64,000 nucleotides of DNA, taken from positions 124,001 through 188,000 of the forward strand of contig NZ_LRRR01000003.1 in assembly GCF_001691415.1 (NCBI RefSeq). The letters are read 5' to 3'. The first letter of the stretch is position 1, and each line of letters opens with the position of its first letter. The notes below the pieces were generated by a model. It was not told the DNA's origin. It was given only the letters and a program-made list of their open reading frames with translations, and made no database searches. The stretch comes from Pararhodobacter sp. CCB-MM2. GTDB taxonomy: Bacteria > Pseudomonadota > Alphaproteobacteria > Rhodobacterales > Rhodobacteraceae. This document shows, piece by piece, positions 51,923-60,801 of this stretch. Made by a program: the position numbers and the translations under genes.

Positions 51923-52816
51923 ATGGTCAATACGCGTATCCTGGAAGAACGGCTTGGCTGGCGTGCCGGCGCTGAGGACGAGGTTCCCACGCCGCCCAAT
52001 CGCCCCATCAACCACCGCCCGGTGCTGCAAGGCCGGGTCGAGAGTGGCCGCAGCGGTCTGCGCCGGGCCGGCCCCTCGCGCCTGCATCGCCGGGCCGAAC
52101 TTGAGGATTTGTGGCACGACATTCCTGTCGCGCTGGAGGATCTGGAACGTCTGGCGGCGCGCGGTCGTGCCCCGTCGATTGCTCGTGGCTCCTCTGCCGG
52201 GACGGCGATGGATCAGCTGCGCGGGCAGGTTCTGCGCCTGATCGACGAGAAGGGCCTGCGCCGCATCGGCATCACCTCACCGGGCCGTGGCGCTGGTCGC
52301 AGTTTCGTGGCCGCAGGTCTGGCCGCCTCGATCGCGCGGCTGGAGACGGTGCGCGTCATGCTGATCGATGCGGATCTTGAAGATCCCGGTCTGGCGGATC
52401 TGCTGGACCTTGATGCGCCCGGTCCGCTGGATGCGCTGCTCTCGGGCCATGTCGCGCCTGAGGACCACCTGCGCCGCGTCGGCAGCGAGCTGGTTCTGGC
52501 CCTGAACTCGGCCCCGCTGGGGCAGGCGGTGGAGCGGATGATGGCGCCCGAGGCGATCCTCGCCCTGCGCGCGATGATCGATGCGGTCTCGCCGGATGTG
52601 GTGATCCACGACCTGCCGCCCCTGCTGAACGATTCCGTTGCCGCCGCGCTGTTGCCGCAGCTGGACGCGGTGCTGCTGGTCTCGGACGGGACGCGCAGCA
52701 CGGCGCAAGATGTGATGGAATGCGAGCGTCTGCTGGAAGGCCAGGTGCCGCTGCTGGGCGTGGTGCTGAACAAATCCGAAGACCGGGACCCGCGCGTGTC
52801 GCGGCGTCGCGGCTGA
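51923..52816 (+). CDS. CpsD/CapB-like P-loop ATPase, apparently lacking BY-kinase residues
   Basis: A 297-residue protein that aligns with the kinase domain of bacterial tyrosine kinases of capsule systems. The Walker A' motif is MLIDADLEDP and a Walker B-like VVIHDLPPLL is present. The Walker A lysine is replaced by arginine (R126 in PGRGAGRS). There is no tyrosine anywhere in the protein, so the C-terminal Tyr cluster used for autophosphorylation is absent. An N-terminal ~95-residue low-complexity region precedes it. It sits 16 bases before the Wzz-like gene, its usual partner. The start at 51923 has a GAGGAAGG site. Confidence 0.78.
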   Translation: MVNTRILEERLGWRAGAEDEVPTPPNRPINHRPVLQGRVESGRSGLRRAGPSRLHRRAELEDLWHDIPVALEDLERLAARGRAPSIARGSSAGTAMDQLRGQVLRLIDEKGLRRIGITSPGRGAGRSFVAAGLAASIARLETVRVMLIDADLEDPGLADLLDLDAPGPLDALLSGHVAPEDHLRRVGSELVLALNSAPLGQAVERMMAPEAILALRAMIDAVSPDVVIHDLPPLLNDSVAAALLPQLDAVLLVSDGTRSTAQDVMECERLLEGQVPLLGVVLNKSEDRDPRVSRRRG

Positions 52817-52832
52817 GAGGGAGGGCGGCACG

Positions 52833-54137
52833 ATGGGTCCGATCCAGAACCTGCATGAATTCTTCAGCTGGATCCGCCGGCGGTGGAAGATCGTCCTGTT
52901 GATGGCCGTGCTCGGCGTGCTCGGCGGGGTCGTCGCGGCCCTGCAGAGCGAGAGGATCTATTCCGCCAACGCGGTGATTCAGGTGATCAACCCGGTGATC
53001 GTCGCCACCACCGAGGACGGCGGCGATGCCACCCCGGACGTCACGCGCCGGGTGCAGATGATCGAACAGCGCCTGATGTCGCGCGAGGCCCTGCTGGAAC
53101 TGGCCGAGCGTCATCACCTGTTCGACGGCATGGCGATCACGCCGGTCGAGCAGGTCGCGCTGATGCGTCAGAGCTATTCGATCACCTCGATTGCCGCTGC
53201 CCAGCAGGGGTTCACCCGCGATGGCTCGCTGTCGGCGCTGATCGTCTCGGCCTCGGATGATGATCCGGACACGGCGGCCGCCATCGCCAACGAGCTGGCC
53301 GATCAACTGGTGCAGCAATCGGTCGATGCCCGGCAGACCAACGCGCAGCAGGCGCTCGATTTCTTCCGCTCGGAAGAGGACCGGCTGGAGGCAGCCATTG
53401 CCTCGCTGGAAGACGAGATCGCCAGCTACCGCTCGGAAAACGAAGGCTACCTGACCGATTCCGTGACCCTGCGACGCTCGGAACGCGCCCGGCTGATCGA
53501 CGGCCTGCGCGATCTTCAGGCCGAGCTGAGCGCCCGGCAGAGCGAGCTGGATACGCTGGATCGCGACTCAACGCGGATCGTGATCCAGCGACAGGTCGCG
53601 ACGCTGGAGGAAGAGATCGCGCAGCTGACCCAGCAAGAAGGCGAGATGCGGCTTCGGATCGGCGAGATTCAGGACATCCTCACCAGCGCCCCGGCCTATG
53701 AACAGACGGTGCTGGCGATGAACCGCCGGATGGAGCAGTTGCAGGCGCAGCTGACCGCCGCCGCCGATCGCCGGCGCGAGGCTGAACTCAGCGCCCGCAT
53801 TGAGGACGATCAGCAGTCCGAACGCTTCGAGCTTCTGGAACGTGCGCTGGTGCCGGAATATCCGATCAGCCGCAGCCGGACGATGATTGCGGCTTTGGGT
53901 CTGGTCGCGGGCATCGGGCTGGGCGTGATGCTGGCCTTCGCGGTCGAGTGGATGCAGCCGGTGATGCGGACCTCGCAACGGATGGAGCGCGATCTGCAGC
54001 TGCGGCCGGTGATCTCGATCCCGTTCGAGATGCCCGTGCGCGAACGGCGGCGGCGGCAGGCGATCTGGGCCTTCGGCGGCTTGGTGCTGATCCTCGCGGC
54101 ACTAGGGGCCGGTCTGACCGGCGCCGGGATCATCTGA
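52833..54137 (+). CDS. Polysaccharide chain-length regulator (Wzz/BcsE-type PCP)
   Basis: A 434-residue inner-membrane protein. Membrane helices lie near residues 20-38 and 345-370, with an extra one at the C-terminus (about 410-430). Between them is a long periplasmic coiled coil (about 180-330, heptads such as AELSARQSELDTLDRDS). The segment before the second helix has VPEYPISRSRTMIAALGLV, the Pro-rich signature of polysaccharide co-polymerases. It controls chain length or export of the polymer together with the CpsD-like ATPase and Wzx. Confidence 0.88.
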   Translation: MGPIQNLHEFFSWIRRRWKIVLLMAVLGVLGGVVAALQSERIYSANAVIQVINPVIVATTEDGGDATPDVTRRVQMIEQRLMSREALLELAERHHLFDGMAITPVEQVALMRQSYSITSIAAAQQGFTRDGSLSALIVSASDDDPDTAAAIANELADQLVQQSVDARQTNAQQALDFFRSEEDRLEAAIASLEDEIASYRSENEGYLTDSVTLRRSERARLIDGLRDLQAELSARQSELDTLDRDSTRIVIQRQVATLEEEIAQLTQQEGEMRLRIGEIQDILTSAPAYEQTVLAMNRRMEQLQAQLTAAADRRREAELSARIEDDQQSERFELLERALVPEYPISRSRTMIAALGLVAGIGLGVMLAFAVEWMQPVMRTSQRMERDLQLRPVISIPFEMPVRERRRRQAIWAFGGLVLILAALGAGLTGAGII

Positions 54138-54191
54138 TCCTTTTCCGTCCCGTCGCATGGCGCTATGACGCGGGAAACGAAGGGGATCAGG

Positions 54192-54713
54192 ATGCAGCAG
54201 GACATTCCCGTCTGGATCGATGGCGCCTTGCGGCCCATGGACAAGCTGGAGGTGCATCGCCGTGGGCTGAAGCACCCGGCGGTCTCTGTCTTTGTCGTGG
54301 CCGGCGGGCGGCTGTTGATCCAGCGCCGTGCCTTGGCCAAGTATCACACCCCGGGTCTTTGGGCGAATACCTGCTGCACGCATCCCCTTTGGGGTGAGGC
54401 GCCGCTCGATTGCGCGCATCGGCGGCTGGAGCAGGAGCTGGGGCTGACTGGCGTTGGGTTGGAGCACCGCGGGGTCGTCGAATATCGCGCTGCGGTCGGG
54501 GGCGGGTTGGTCGAGCATGAGGTGGTGGACCTTTTCCTCGGCGTTTGCGACGCCGAGCCGGCGCTGGCCTTGAACCCGGACGAGGTGATGGAGACCCGTT
54601 GGATCGATACCGGCGCCTTGCACGAGGAAATCGCCGCGCGGCCCGAGGTATTTACGCCGTGGCTGCGGATCTATCTGGCCGAGCATGGCGAGCAGGTATT
54701 GGCCGGGTTCTGA
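54192..54713 (+). CDS. idi: Isopentenyl-diphosphate delta-isomerase
   Basis: A 173-residue type I isomerase (NUDIX fold) that converts isopentenyl to dimethylallyl diphosphate. It shows HRRGLKHPAVSVFVV, WANTCCTHPLWGE with the active-site cysteine, and HRRLEQELGLTG. Rhodobacteraceae use it for carotenoids and quinones. The start at 54192 follows a GGATCAGG site; nine residues further upstream is the alternative. Confidence 0.92.
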   Translation: MQQDIPVWIDGALRPMDKLEVHRRGLKHPAVSVFVVAGGRLLIQRRALAKYHTPGLWANTCCTHPLWGEAPLDCAHRRLEQELGLTGVGLEHRGVVEYRAAVGGGLVEHEVVDLFLGVCDAEPALALNPDEVMETRWIDTGALHEEIAARPEVFTPWLRIYLAEHGEQVLAGF

Positions 54714-54814
54714 CGGGGGAGGGGTTTCGCCCTCGTCCGGCATGCCTCCGGCACGCAGGCCTCGGGCGACCAGAAACGTAAAGGGGGCCTCGCTTCGCTC
54801 GGCGAGGAGGGGCG

Positions 54815-54864
54815 CTGCCCCTCGCCCTTCGGGCTCACCCCGGGATATTTTCAGAACGAAGATG
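54815..54864 (+). repeat. Extragenic dispersed repeat, copy C
   Basis: Carries GCTGCCCCTCGCCCT, CGGGCTCACCC and CGGGATATTTTCAGA then AAGATG, nearly the same as copy D at 59372. An inverted repeat (CCTCGC with GCGAGG) lies just before it. It fills most of the 170-base gap after idi. Confidence 0.7.
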
Positions 54865-54883
54865 AGAAAGAGGGGCGCGGGGC

Positions 54884-55508
54884 TTAATCGGCGACGAGCA
54901 GGAGTTCGGCGGTGATGCAGATCCCGTTCTCGCCGGGCTCGAGCCAGCCGCGGTGTTCCGAGGCGGTGAGGGTGACGATCTCGACCTCGATCCGCGCGGT
55001 GCCGTTGTCGATCCGGCCCTCGGTCAGCAGGATCTCGGTGGCGTGGCTGTCGATGCGGTTCTGGCCTTCGAGTTTCGGGCGGACGATGGAGCCGAGGCCG
55101 AGGATGCGGGCGTTGGCGAGGTCGATTTCGGCGGCGGCCTCTTCGACGGCGGTGAGCAGGTCTTGATTGGGTCTTAGGGTGACGAGGGCGTCGGGGCCGG
55201 TGCCTTGGCCTTGTGGCTGGAACAGCGGGAAATGGGTTTCCTTGTCCGGCGTAACAGCGAGTCGGGCGCCTTTGAGGCCCCAGCCCTTGGCGCGGGTCGG
55301 TTGGGCGAGGCGGCTCTCATAGGGCAGGATATGGCCATAGGTCGGGCCGTCCCAGCCAGCCGCCGTCGTAATCAGCCAAGGCCAGCGCGGCGGATTGGGC
55401 GAGCGTTTCGGCGACGGGGAGGATCACCTCCACGGGCTCGGCGCGGCAGCGGGACAGGGCCCAGCGCCGCGCGGGGGCGGGGCCGGGATGGCGGAGGGTG
55501 TGGATCAT
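54884..55508 (-). pseudogene. Frameshifted gene of unknown function (possibly PPC/DUF296-like)
   Basis: Two overlapping leftward frames make one protein of about 206 residues if joined. The first part starts at ATG 55508 (MIHTLRHPGPAPARRWALS) and runs to YDGGW; the second continues from WDGPTYGHILPYESRLAQ to EHRGWLEPGENGICITAELL and a stop at 54884-54886. They meet at 55351-55363, where the plus strand reads CCCAGCCAGCC; removing one CCAG restores the frame. So a 4-base duplication broke the gene, unless it is a sequencing error. The C-terminal half contains GSIVRPKLEG, which recalls DUF296/PPC-type proteins, but this is weak. The start lies in the stop of the acyl-CoA synthetase gene (ATGA). 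Confidence 0.75.
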
Positions 55509-57097
55509 GCAGGCGGGACCTCGCCGCGGCGCTCCAGTTCCTCGCGGATCATCTTCTTGGTGATCTTGCCATAGGCCGATTTCGGCATCTCGTCCCAGAA
55601 GACCACATGCTGTGGCAGCTTGTAGCGCGCGACTTTCGCGCCGAGCCAGCCGAGCAGGTCCGCAGCCTCGACGGGCGATTTCAGCACGCAGACCGCCATC
55701 CCGACCTCGCCCCATTTGGCGCTGGGCACGCCGAGGACGGCGACCTCGGAGACCGCCGGATGCAGGAGGATTTTCTCCTCAATCTCGCGCGGATAGATGT
55801 TCGAGCCGCCGGAGATATACATGTCGGACGACCGCCCGGTCAGATAGACGAAGCCCTCCGCATCCATGTGGCCCAGATCGCCCGTCCGGAACCAGCCGTC
55901 GCGGAAGCTTTTGGCATTGGCCTCGGGGTTGTCGAAATAGCCGGCGAAGACGGCGGGGCCGGTGGCGCAGATCTCGCCCGTTTCCAAGGGATCGCATTCC
56001 GAGCCATCGTCGCGCTGGACCATGACCTGCATGCCCGTGCGGGCGAAACCGCAGGTGCCGAGCTTCATCTCGCCGCTGGAATGATGGACCGGGGGCAGGA
56101 CGGTGATGTTGCCGGTGACCTCGCCCAGACCGAAATACTGCACCAGCACAGGGCCGAGCTTTTCCAGCGCGGTGACCTGATCGGCCCGGTACATCGGCGC
56201 GCCGGCATAGATCACGTAGCGCAGGCTCGAATGGTCGAAGCGGTCGACAGCCGGGTGTTCGACCAGCAGTTTCACGATGGTCGGCACGGTGAACATGTTG
56301 GTGACGCCGTAGCGCTCGACCAGTTCCCAGACCTCGGCCGGATCTAGCTTGGTGCCGGCCGGCAGGATCGAGGGCACGCCATGCGCGACCTGTGCTAGCT
56401 GGTGGATGCCGGCGCCGTGGCTGAGGGGTGCGACGACCAGCGAGGCGTCGCGCCCGCCCCAATCGGCGCCGGTGCCGGGCATCAGGTCGCAGAGATGGTT
56501 GGTGACCACGAAGCCCATCTGGCCATGGGTCAGTACGGCGGCCTTGGGCCGCCCGGTGGTGCCCGAGGTGAAGAAGAACCAGCAGGGATCGTCGCGCTGC
56601 ACGCCCACGGCGGGGCGGGATTGGCCGAGATAGGGGGCGATCAGGGCCTCGTAATCCTCGGCGAAGGGGCTCTCGCCTATGGAGATGGTGAAATCGAGCG
56701 TCGGCGCGCAGGCCTCGGCATGGGCGCCGAACTCGGCGCCGACCAGAAGACCTTTCGCCTGCGAGGAGGCGGCGAGATAGGCGACATCCTCGGGTGTCTG
56801 GCGGAAATTGGCGGGGACCCAGACGCAGCCGGCGCGCCAACAGCCGAACATCGCCTCGAACATCTGGTTGCAATTGGCGGATTGCACGAGGATTCGGTCG
56901 CCCTTTTGCACCTTGAAACGGTCGATCAGCAGCTCGGCGAAGGCGGCGGCGCGGGCTTCCATCGCGGACCAGCTCCAAGCCTGATCGCCCCAGACGAAGC
57001 CGGGCGCGTCAGGGCGGCGGCGGGCGATGTCGGTGAGGAAATGCGACAGGTTCATCACCCGGGTCGAGACCGGGGCGATGCCGTTGGACAGGTCCAT
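55505..57097 (-). CDS. Acyl-CoA synthetase / AMP-dependent ligase
   Basis: A 530-residue ANL-family ligase. It has the P-loop FFTSGTTGRPKAA, the YFGLGEVTGNI motif (A5), WFRTGDLGHMD (A7), GRSSDMYISGGSNIYPREIEE (A8) and the catalytic lysine in KSAYGKITKKMI. It resembles medium/long-chain fatty acid or aromatic-acid CoA ligases; the substrate is not clear. It starts 2 bases after the thiolase stop and forms an operon with it. The start at 57097 is chosen because an earlier ATG lies inside the thiolase gene. Confidence 0.88.
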   Translation of the reverse strand: MDLSNGIAPVSTRVMNLSHFLTDIARRRPDAPGFVWGDQAWSWSAMEARAAAFAELLIDRFKVQKGDRILVQSANCNQMFEAMFGCWRAGCVWVPANFRQTPEDVAYLAASSQAKGLLVGAEFGAHAEACAPTLDFTISIGESPFAEDYEALIAPYLGQSRPAVGVQRDDPCWFFFTSGTTGRPKAAVLTHGQMGFVVTNHLCDLMPGTGADWGGRDASLVVAPLSHGAGIHQLAQVAHGVPSILPAGTKLDPAEVWELVERYGVTNMFTVPTIVKLLVEHPAVDRFDHSSLRYVIYAGAPMYRADQVTALEKLGPVLVQYFGLGEVTGNITVLPPVHHSSGEMKLGTCGFARTGMQVMVQRDDGSECDPLETGEICATGPAVFAGYFDNPEANAKSFRDGWFRTGDLGHMDAEGFVYLTGRSSDMYISGGSNIYPREIEEKILLHPAVSEVAVLGVPSAKWGEVGMAVCVLKSPVEAADLLGWLGAKVARYKLPQHVVFWDEMPKSAYGKITKKMIREELERRGEVPPA

Positions 57098-57099
57098 CC

Positions 57100-58269
57100 T
57101 CACTTCACGCGCTCCAGGATTGAGCAATAGTTTGCGACGGCGACACCGCCCATGTTGAACACGCCCGCGATCTTCGCGTTGGGCACGGCCATGTCGCCGG
57201 CCTCTCCGGCCAGCTGCATTGCCGCCATCACATGCATCGAGACGCCCGTCGCGCCGATCGGATGGCCCTTGGATTTCAGCCCGCCCGAGGGGTTCACCGG
57301 CAGCTTGCCGTCCTTGCGGGTGATCCCCTCGCGGATGACGCGGTGGCCTTGGCCGCGCTCGGCCAGACCCATGGCCTCGTATTCCAGCATCTCGGCCACG
57401 GTGAAGCAGTCATGGGTCTCGACGAAAGACAGATCGTCCAACGTCAGCCCCGCACCCTGCAGCGCGCCGGACCAAGCCTTGCGGGCGCCGGCGAATTCCA
57501 GCACGTCGCGGCGCGACATGGGCAGGAAGTCATTGGCCTGCACGCGGGCGCGGAAGGCGATGGCGCGTTTGAGGTCCTTCGCGGTCTCCTCATCCGCCAG
57601 AACAAGGATCGCCGCGCCGTCCGAGACCAGCGAGCAATCGGTGCGGCGCAGGGGACCGGCGACATGGGGGTTCTTGTCCGAGGGCGTGTTGCAGAACTCG
57701 AAGCCGAAATCCTTGCGCATATGGGCATAGGGATTGGCCATGCCGTTCGCGTGGTTCTTCGCGGCGATCATCGCCAAGGCATCGGACTGATCGCCGTAGC
57801 GCTGGAAATAGCCCTGCGCGATCTGGCCGAACAGACCGGCGAACCCGGCGGGCACATCGGCCTCTTCCTTGACATAGGAGGCGCCCAGAAGGATGTCGCC
57901 GACCTCGGCCGTGGGGGTGGCGGTCATCTTCTCGGCGCCGACGACCAGCGCGATGCGGCCGCGACCGGATTCGATGAAATCCATCGCCCCGTACAAAGCG
58001 GCCGAGCCGGTGGCGCAGGCATTTTCATAGCGGATGGCGGGGGTGTGGCACAGGCGCTCATCGGCCAAGGCGACCAGCGCCGCCTGAAAGTCCTGCCGCG
58101 AGAAGCCGGCGTTGAACACGCCGACGAAGATGCCGTCCACATCCTCGGCACTGACGCCCGCATGCTCCAGTGCGGGGGCGAGGATGCCGGCGATCAGGGA
58201 TTCGGTATCCGGGGCTTCGGCCTTGCCGAAATGGCTGTGACTCCAGCCGACGATCTGTGCGCGGGACAT
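57100..58269 (-). CDS. Thiolase / acetyl-CoA acetyltransferase (SCP-x-like)
   Basis: A 389-residue thiolase. The active-site Cys region is YENACATGSAALYGAMDF, with VVGAEKMTATPTAEVGD, FVETHDCFTVAEMLEYE and the C-terminal GHPIGATG (His) and FNMGGVAVANYCSI. This pattern fits the SCP2-type thiolase branch used in fatty acid or steroid side-chain degradation. It has a very strong GGAGGAGG site before ATG 58269. It is the first gene of the thiolase-acyl-CoA synthetase operon. Confidence 0.88.
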   Translation of the reverse strand: MSRAQIVGWSHSHFGKAEAPDTESLIAGILAPALEHAGVSAEDVDGIFVGVFNAGFSRQDFQAALVALADERLCHTPAIRYENACATGSAALYGAMDFIESGRGRIALVVGAEKMTATPTAEVGDILLGASYVKEEADVPAGFAGLFGQIAQGYFQRYGDQSDALAMIAAKNHANGMANPYAHMRKDFGFEFCNTPSDKNPHVAGPLRRTDCSLVSDGAAILVLADEETAKDLKRAIAFRARVQANDFLPMSRRDVLEFAGARKAWSGALQGAGLTLDDLSFVETHDCFTVAEMLEYEAMGLAERGQGHRVIREGITRKDGKLPVNPSGGLKSKGHPIGATGVSMHVMAAMQLAGEAGDMAVPNAKIAGVFNMGGVAVANYCSILERVK

Positions 58270-58287
58270 GGTTCCTCCTCCTTCTCC

Positions 58288-58301
58288 TTGCAAGAATGCA
58301 A
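58288..58301. promoter_or_regulatory. Inverted repeat upstream of the thiolase operon
   Basis: TTGCA (58288-58292) and TGCAA (58297-58301) with a 4-base spacer, 19 bases before the thiolase start. Possible operator. Confidence 0.4.
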
Positions 58302-58333
58302 CACATCGGGGGCGCTTTGCCCAGTGGTCGCGT

Positions 58334-58346
58334 GCAACAATGTTGC
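58334..58346. promoter_or_regulatory. Palindrome in the thiolase / GT2 intergenic region
   Basis: GCAACA (58334-58339) and TGTTGC (58341-58346) form a 13-base palindrome with a central A. It may be a second operator between the divergent genes. Confidence 0.4.
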
Positions 58347-58400
58347 GTGCTGGACAGGCCGGGGCGCAGCCCGATAATCGAAGGGGGACGGAGACCTCAG

Positions 58401-59366
58401 ATGCCACGGGCAAAACCGCTACCGACTGTCGATGCTGTCGTGATCGGGCGCAATGAAGGTGCGCGGCTGGTCGCCTGTCTGCAATCGCTTCAGGGCCAGC
58501 TCCGCCGCGTGATCTATGTCGATTCCGGCTCGACCGACGGATCGGTCGAAGCCGCCGAGCATTGGGGCGCCGAGGTCGTGGCGCTGAACATGGCCCTGCC
58601 CTTCACCGCCGCCCGTGCCCGGAATGCCGGGCTGAAGGCCCTTCGCGGCAATGCGCCGGATTACGTGCAGTTCCTCGACGGCGATTGCGTGCTGCGCGAA
58701 GGGTGGATCGAGCGGGCGGTCAAGTTCCTGTCCGAGAACCTGCGCGCGGCTGTCGTCTGTGGACGGCGGCGGGAACGGCATCCTGAGGCCAGCGTCTACA
58801 ACACCCTCATCGACCACGAATGGGACACGCCCGTGGGCGAGGCCAAGGCCTGCGGCGGCGATGCTTTGATGCGGTATCAGGCGGTCAACGCGGTGGGCGG
58901 CTACCGCGAGGATCTGATCGCCGGCGAGGAGCCCGAGCTGTGCCTGCGCCTGCGCGCGCGCGGCTGGACGATCTGGCGCGTCGAGGCCGAGATGACCTGG
59001 CATGACGCCGATATCACCCGGTTCGGTCAGTGGTGGAAGCGGACCGAGCGCGCCGGCCACGCCTTCGCCGAGGGGGCGGCCCGGTTCTCAACCCCGCAGG
59101 CGCCGCATTGGCAGACCGAGGTTCGGCGGATCTGGATCTGGGGTGTCGGCATCCCACTGGTGGCGCTGGTGGGGTCGCTGGTACATCCGGCGGCGCTGCT
59201 GTTGGTGTTGGTCTATCCGTTGCAAGTGCTGCGCTTGAAGCCGCGGCTGGGATGGGCCGGGGCGCTGTTCAACACGCTGGGGAAATTCCCCGAGGCGGTG
59301 GGGGCGATCCGGTTCTATGCGCGGCGACTGTCGCGGGCCGAGGCGCGGCTGATCGAGTACAAGTAG
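58401..59366 (+). CDS. Family 2 glycosyltransferase with C-terminal membrane segments
   Basis: A 321-residue GT-A enzyme. It shows DAVVIGRNEGARLVACLQSL, VIYVDSGSTDGS, VQFLDGDCVLREGWIE (DxD) and GEEPELCLRLRARGW (the ED acceptor motif), then two C-terminal membrane helices (about 240-275). It resembles succinoglycan ExoA-type and other polysaccharide GT2 enzymes. It is divergent from the thiolase operon. The ATG at 58401 leaves a 131-base gap. Confidence 0.87.
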   Translation: MPRAKPLPTVDAVVIGRNEGARLVACLQSLQGQLRRVIYVDSGSTDGSVEAAEHWGAEVVALNMALPFTAARARNAGLKALRGNAPDYVQFLDGDCVLREGWIERAVKFLSENLRAAVVCGRRRERHPEASVYNTLIDHEWDTPVGEAKACGGDALMRYQAVNAVGGYREDLIAGEEPELCLRLRARGWTIWRVEAEMTWHDADITRFGQWWKRTERAGHAFAEGAARFSTPQAPHWQTEVRRIWIWGVGIPLVALVGSLVHPAALLLVLVYPLQVLRLKPRLGWAGALFNTLGKFPEAVGAIRFYARRLSRAEARLIEYK

Positions 59367-59371
59367 GGGAC

Positions 59372-59424
59372 GCTGCCCCCTCGCCCTGCGGGCTCACCCC
59401 CGGGATATTTTCAGAGTAAAGATG
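59372..59424 (+). repeat. Extragenic dispersed repeat, copy D
   Basis: Nearly identical to copy C, with GCTGCCCCCTCGCCCTGC, GGGCTCACCCC, CGGGATATTTTCAGA and AAGATG. It begins 6 bases past the GT2 stop codon. Confidence 0.7.
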
Positions 59425-59443
59425 GGGCGGCTTTTGGCGGCAC

Positions 59444-60103
59444 TCACCCCTCCGGCACGAAACTCGTGAACTTGGTCTGCTGGGCAATCAGCACGGCTTG
59501 GGTGCGGCTTTGCACGCCGAGTTTGCGCATGATGGCGGTGACATGGGCCTTCACCGTGGTCTCGGCGATCGAGAGTTCCCAGGCGATCTGCTTGTTGAGT
59601 TTGCCCTGGCAGAGCAGGTCGAGGATCTTTGCCTGCTGCCGGGTCAGTTGGGACAGGCGGGCCACGGCCTCGGCGGCGCCGTCATCGTCATCCTCGGCCA
59701 TGCCGTCGGGAAGCCAGCTGCGCCCCTGCCCCACGGCATCCAGCGCGGCGCGGAAGCTCTCGCGCCCGGCGTGTTTGGGCACGAAGCCTGCGGCGCCGGC
59801 GGCCAGCGCGGCGCGGATCAGGCGCGGTTCGGCCATCGACGAGACGACCAGCACCGGCAGCTCGGGCTGGGTTGCGCGCAGGCGGATCAGGCCATCCAGC
59901 CCCTCGACATCCGGCAGGTCCAGATCCAGCAGCACCAGCCCCGGCATCGGCCCGCGGTCCAGCCGCTCCAGCGCCTCGGTCAGGGAATGGGCGGCGTCCA
60001 CCTCGATCACGCCGGCCACGCCTCGCAGGGTCAGCGCCAGCGCGTCGCAAAACAGCGGGTGGTCGTCGACGATGAGGGCGCGGGCAAAGCTGTCGGTAGG
60101 CAT
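59444..60103 (-). CDS. NarL/LuxR-family response regulator
   Basis: A 219-residue regulator. The receiver domain has VDDHPLFCDAL, the phospho-acceptor in LVLLDLDLPDVEGLDG, and VSS...FVPK. The C-terminal LuxR helix-turn-helix is LTRQQAKILDLLCQGKLNKQIAWELSIAETTVKAHVTAIMRKLGV. No histidine kinase is adjacent, so the signal is unknown. It is divergent from the CoxG-like gene. Confidence 0.9.
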   Translation of the reverse strand: MPTDSFARALIVDDHPLFCDALALTLRGVAGVIEVDAAHSLTEALERLDRGPMPGLVLLDLDLPDVEGLDGLIRLRATQPELPVLVVSSMAEPRLIRAALAAGAAGFVPKHAGRESFRAALDAVGQGRSWLPDGMAEDDDDGAAEAVARLSQLTRQQAKILDLLCQGKLNKQIAWELSIAETTVKAHVTAIMRKLGVQSRTQAVLIAQQTKFTSFVPEG

Positions 60104-60258
60104 GGGGTTCTCCGGGACGTGGGCTCAGGATAGCAGGCGCGCGCCGGGGCCGGAACCGGCACCAAGGTGGAGGGCCCGCCGTCGCGATCTGCGACTTAAG
60201 CCTGCTTTCGCGCCCGCCGCCCCTGCCCTATCCTGCGACGGGAACAGGGAGGATTGCC

Positions 60259-60792
60259 ATGCAGATGATCGACAGCCGCGTGATTGCGGCCCCGCCCGCC
60301 GTGGTCTGGGCGGCGCTTCTGGATGCCGAGGTGCTGAAGGCCTCGGTCCCCGGCTGCGAAGAGCTGACCGGCAGCGTCGCCGAGGGTTATGAGGCCGCCG
60401 TGGTGCAGAAGGTGGGCCCGGTGAAGGCGCGCTTCACGGGGTTGGTGACATTCTCGGACATCGTCGAGGGGGAGAGCCTGACGCTTTTGGGCGAGGGCAA
60501 GGGCGGCGCCGCCGGTTTCGCCAAGGGCGAGGCGAAGGTGGCAATCGAGCCGGCCGCTCTGGAGGACGGCGGCGAAGGGACGAAGCTGTCCTATCAGGTC
60601 GATGCCAAGGTCGGCGGCAAGCTGGCGCAGTTGGGCAGCCGGATCATCGACGGGTTCGCCCGCAAGATGGCTGATGATTTCTTCGCCCGCTTTGCCGATG
60701 CCGTCGAAGGCCCGAAGGACGCCGAACCCGAGGCCGAGGCCGAAGACGCGCCCAAGAAGGGGTGGTTCAAGCGGATGATGGGGTCGGACTGA
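60259..60792 (+). CDS. CoxG-like SRPBCC-domain protein
   Basis: A 177-residue protein of the CoxG (carbon monoxide dehydrogenase subunit G) family. It shows APPAVVWAALLDAEVLKASVPGCEEL and a C-terminal acidic stretch ending KKGWFKRMMG, consistent with a membrane-associating tail. No CO dehydrogenase (coxMSL) genes are present here, so a different partner is likely. Confidence 0.82.
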   Translation: MQMIDSRVIAAPPAVVWAALLDAEVLKASVPGCEELTGSVAEGYEAAVVQKVGPVKARFTGLVTFSDIVEGESLTLLGEGKGGAAGFAKGEAKVAIEPAALEDGGEGTKLSYQVDAKVGGKLAQLGSRIIDGFARKMADDFFARFADAVEGPKDAEPEAEAEDAPKKGWFKRMMGSD

Positions 60793-60801
60793 CGCGCGGC
60801 C

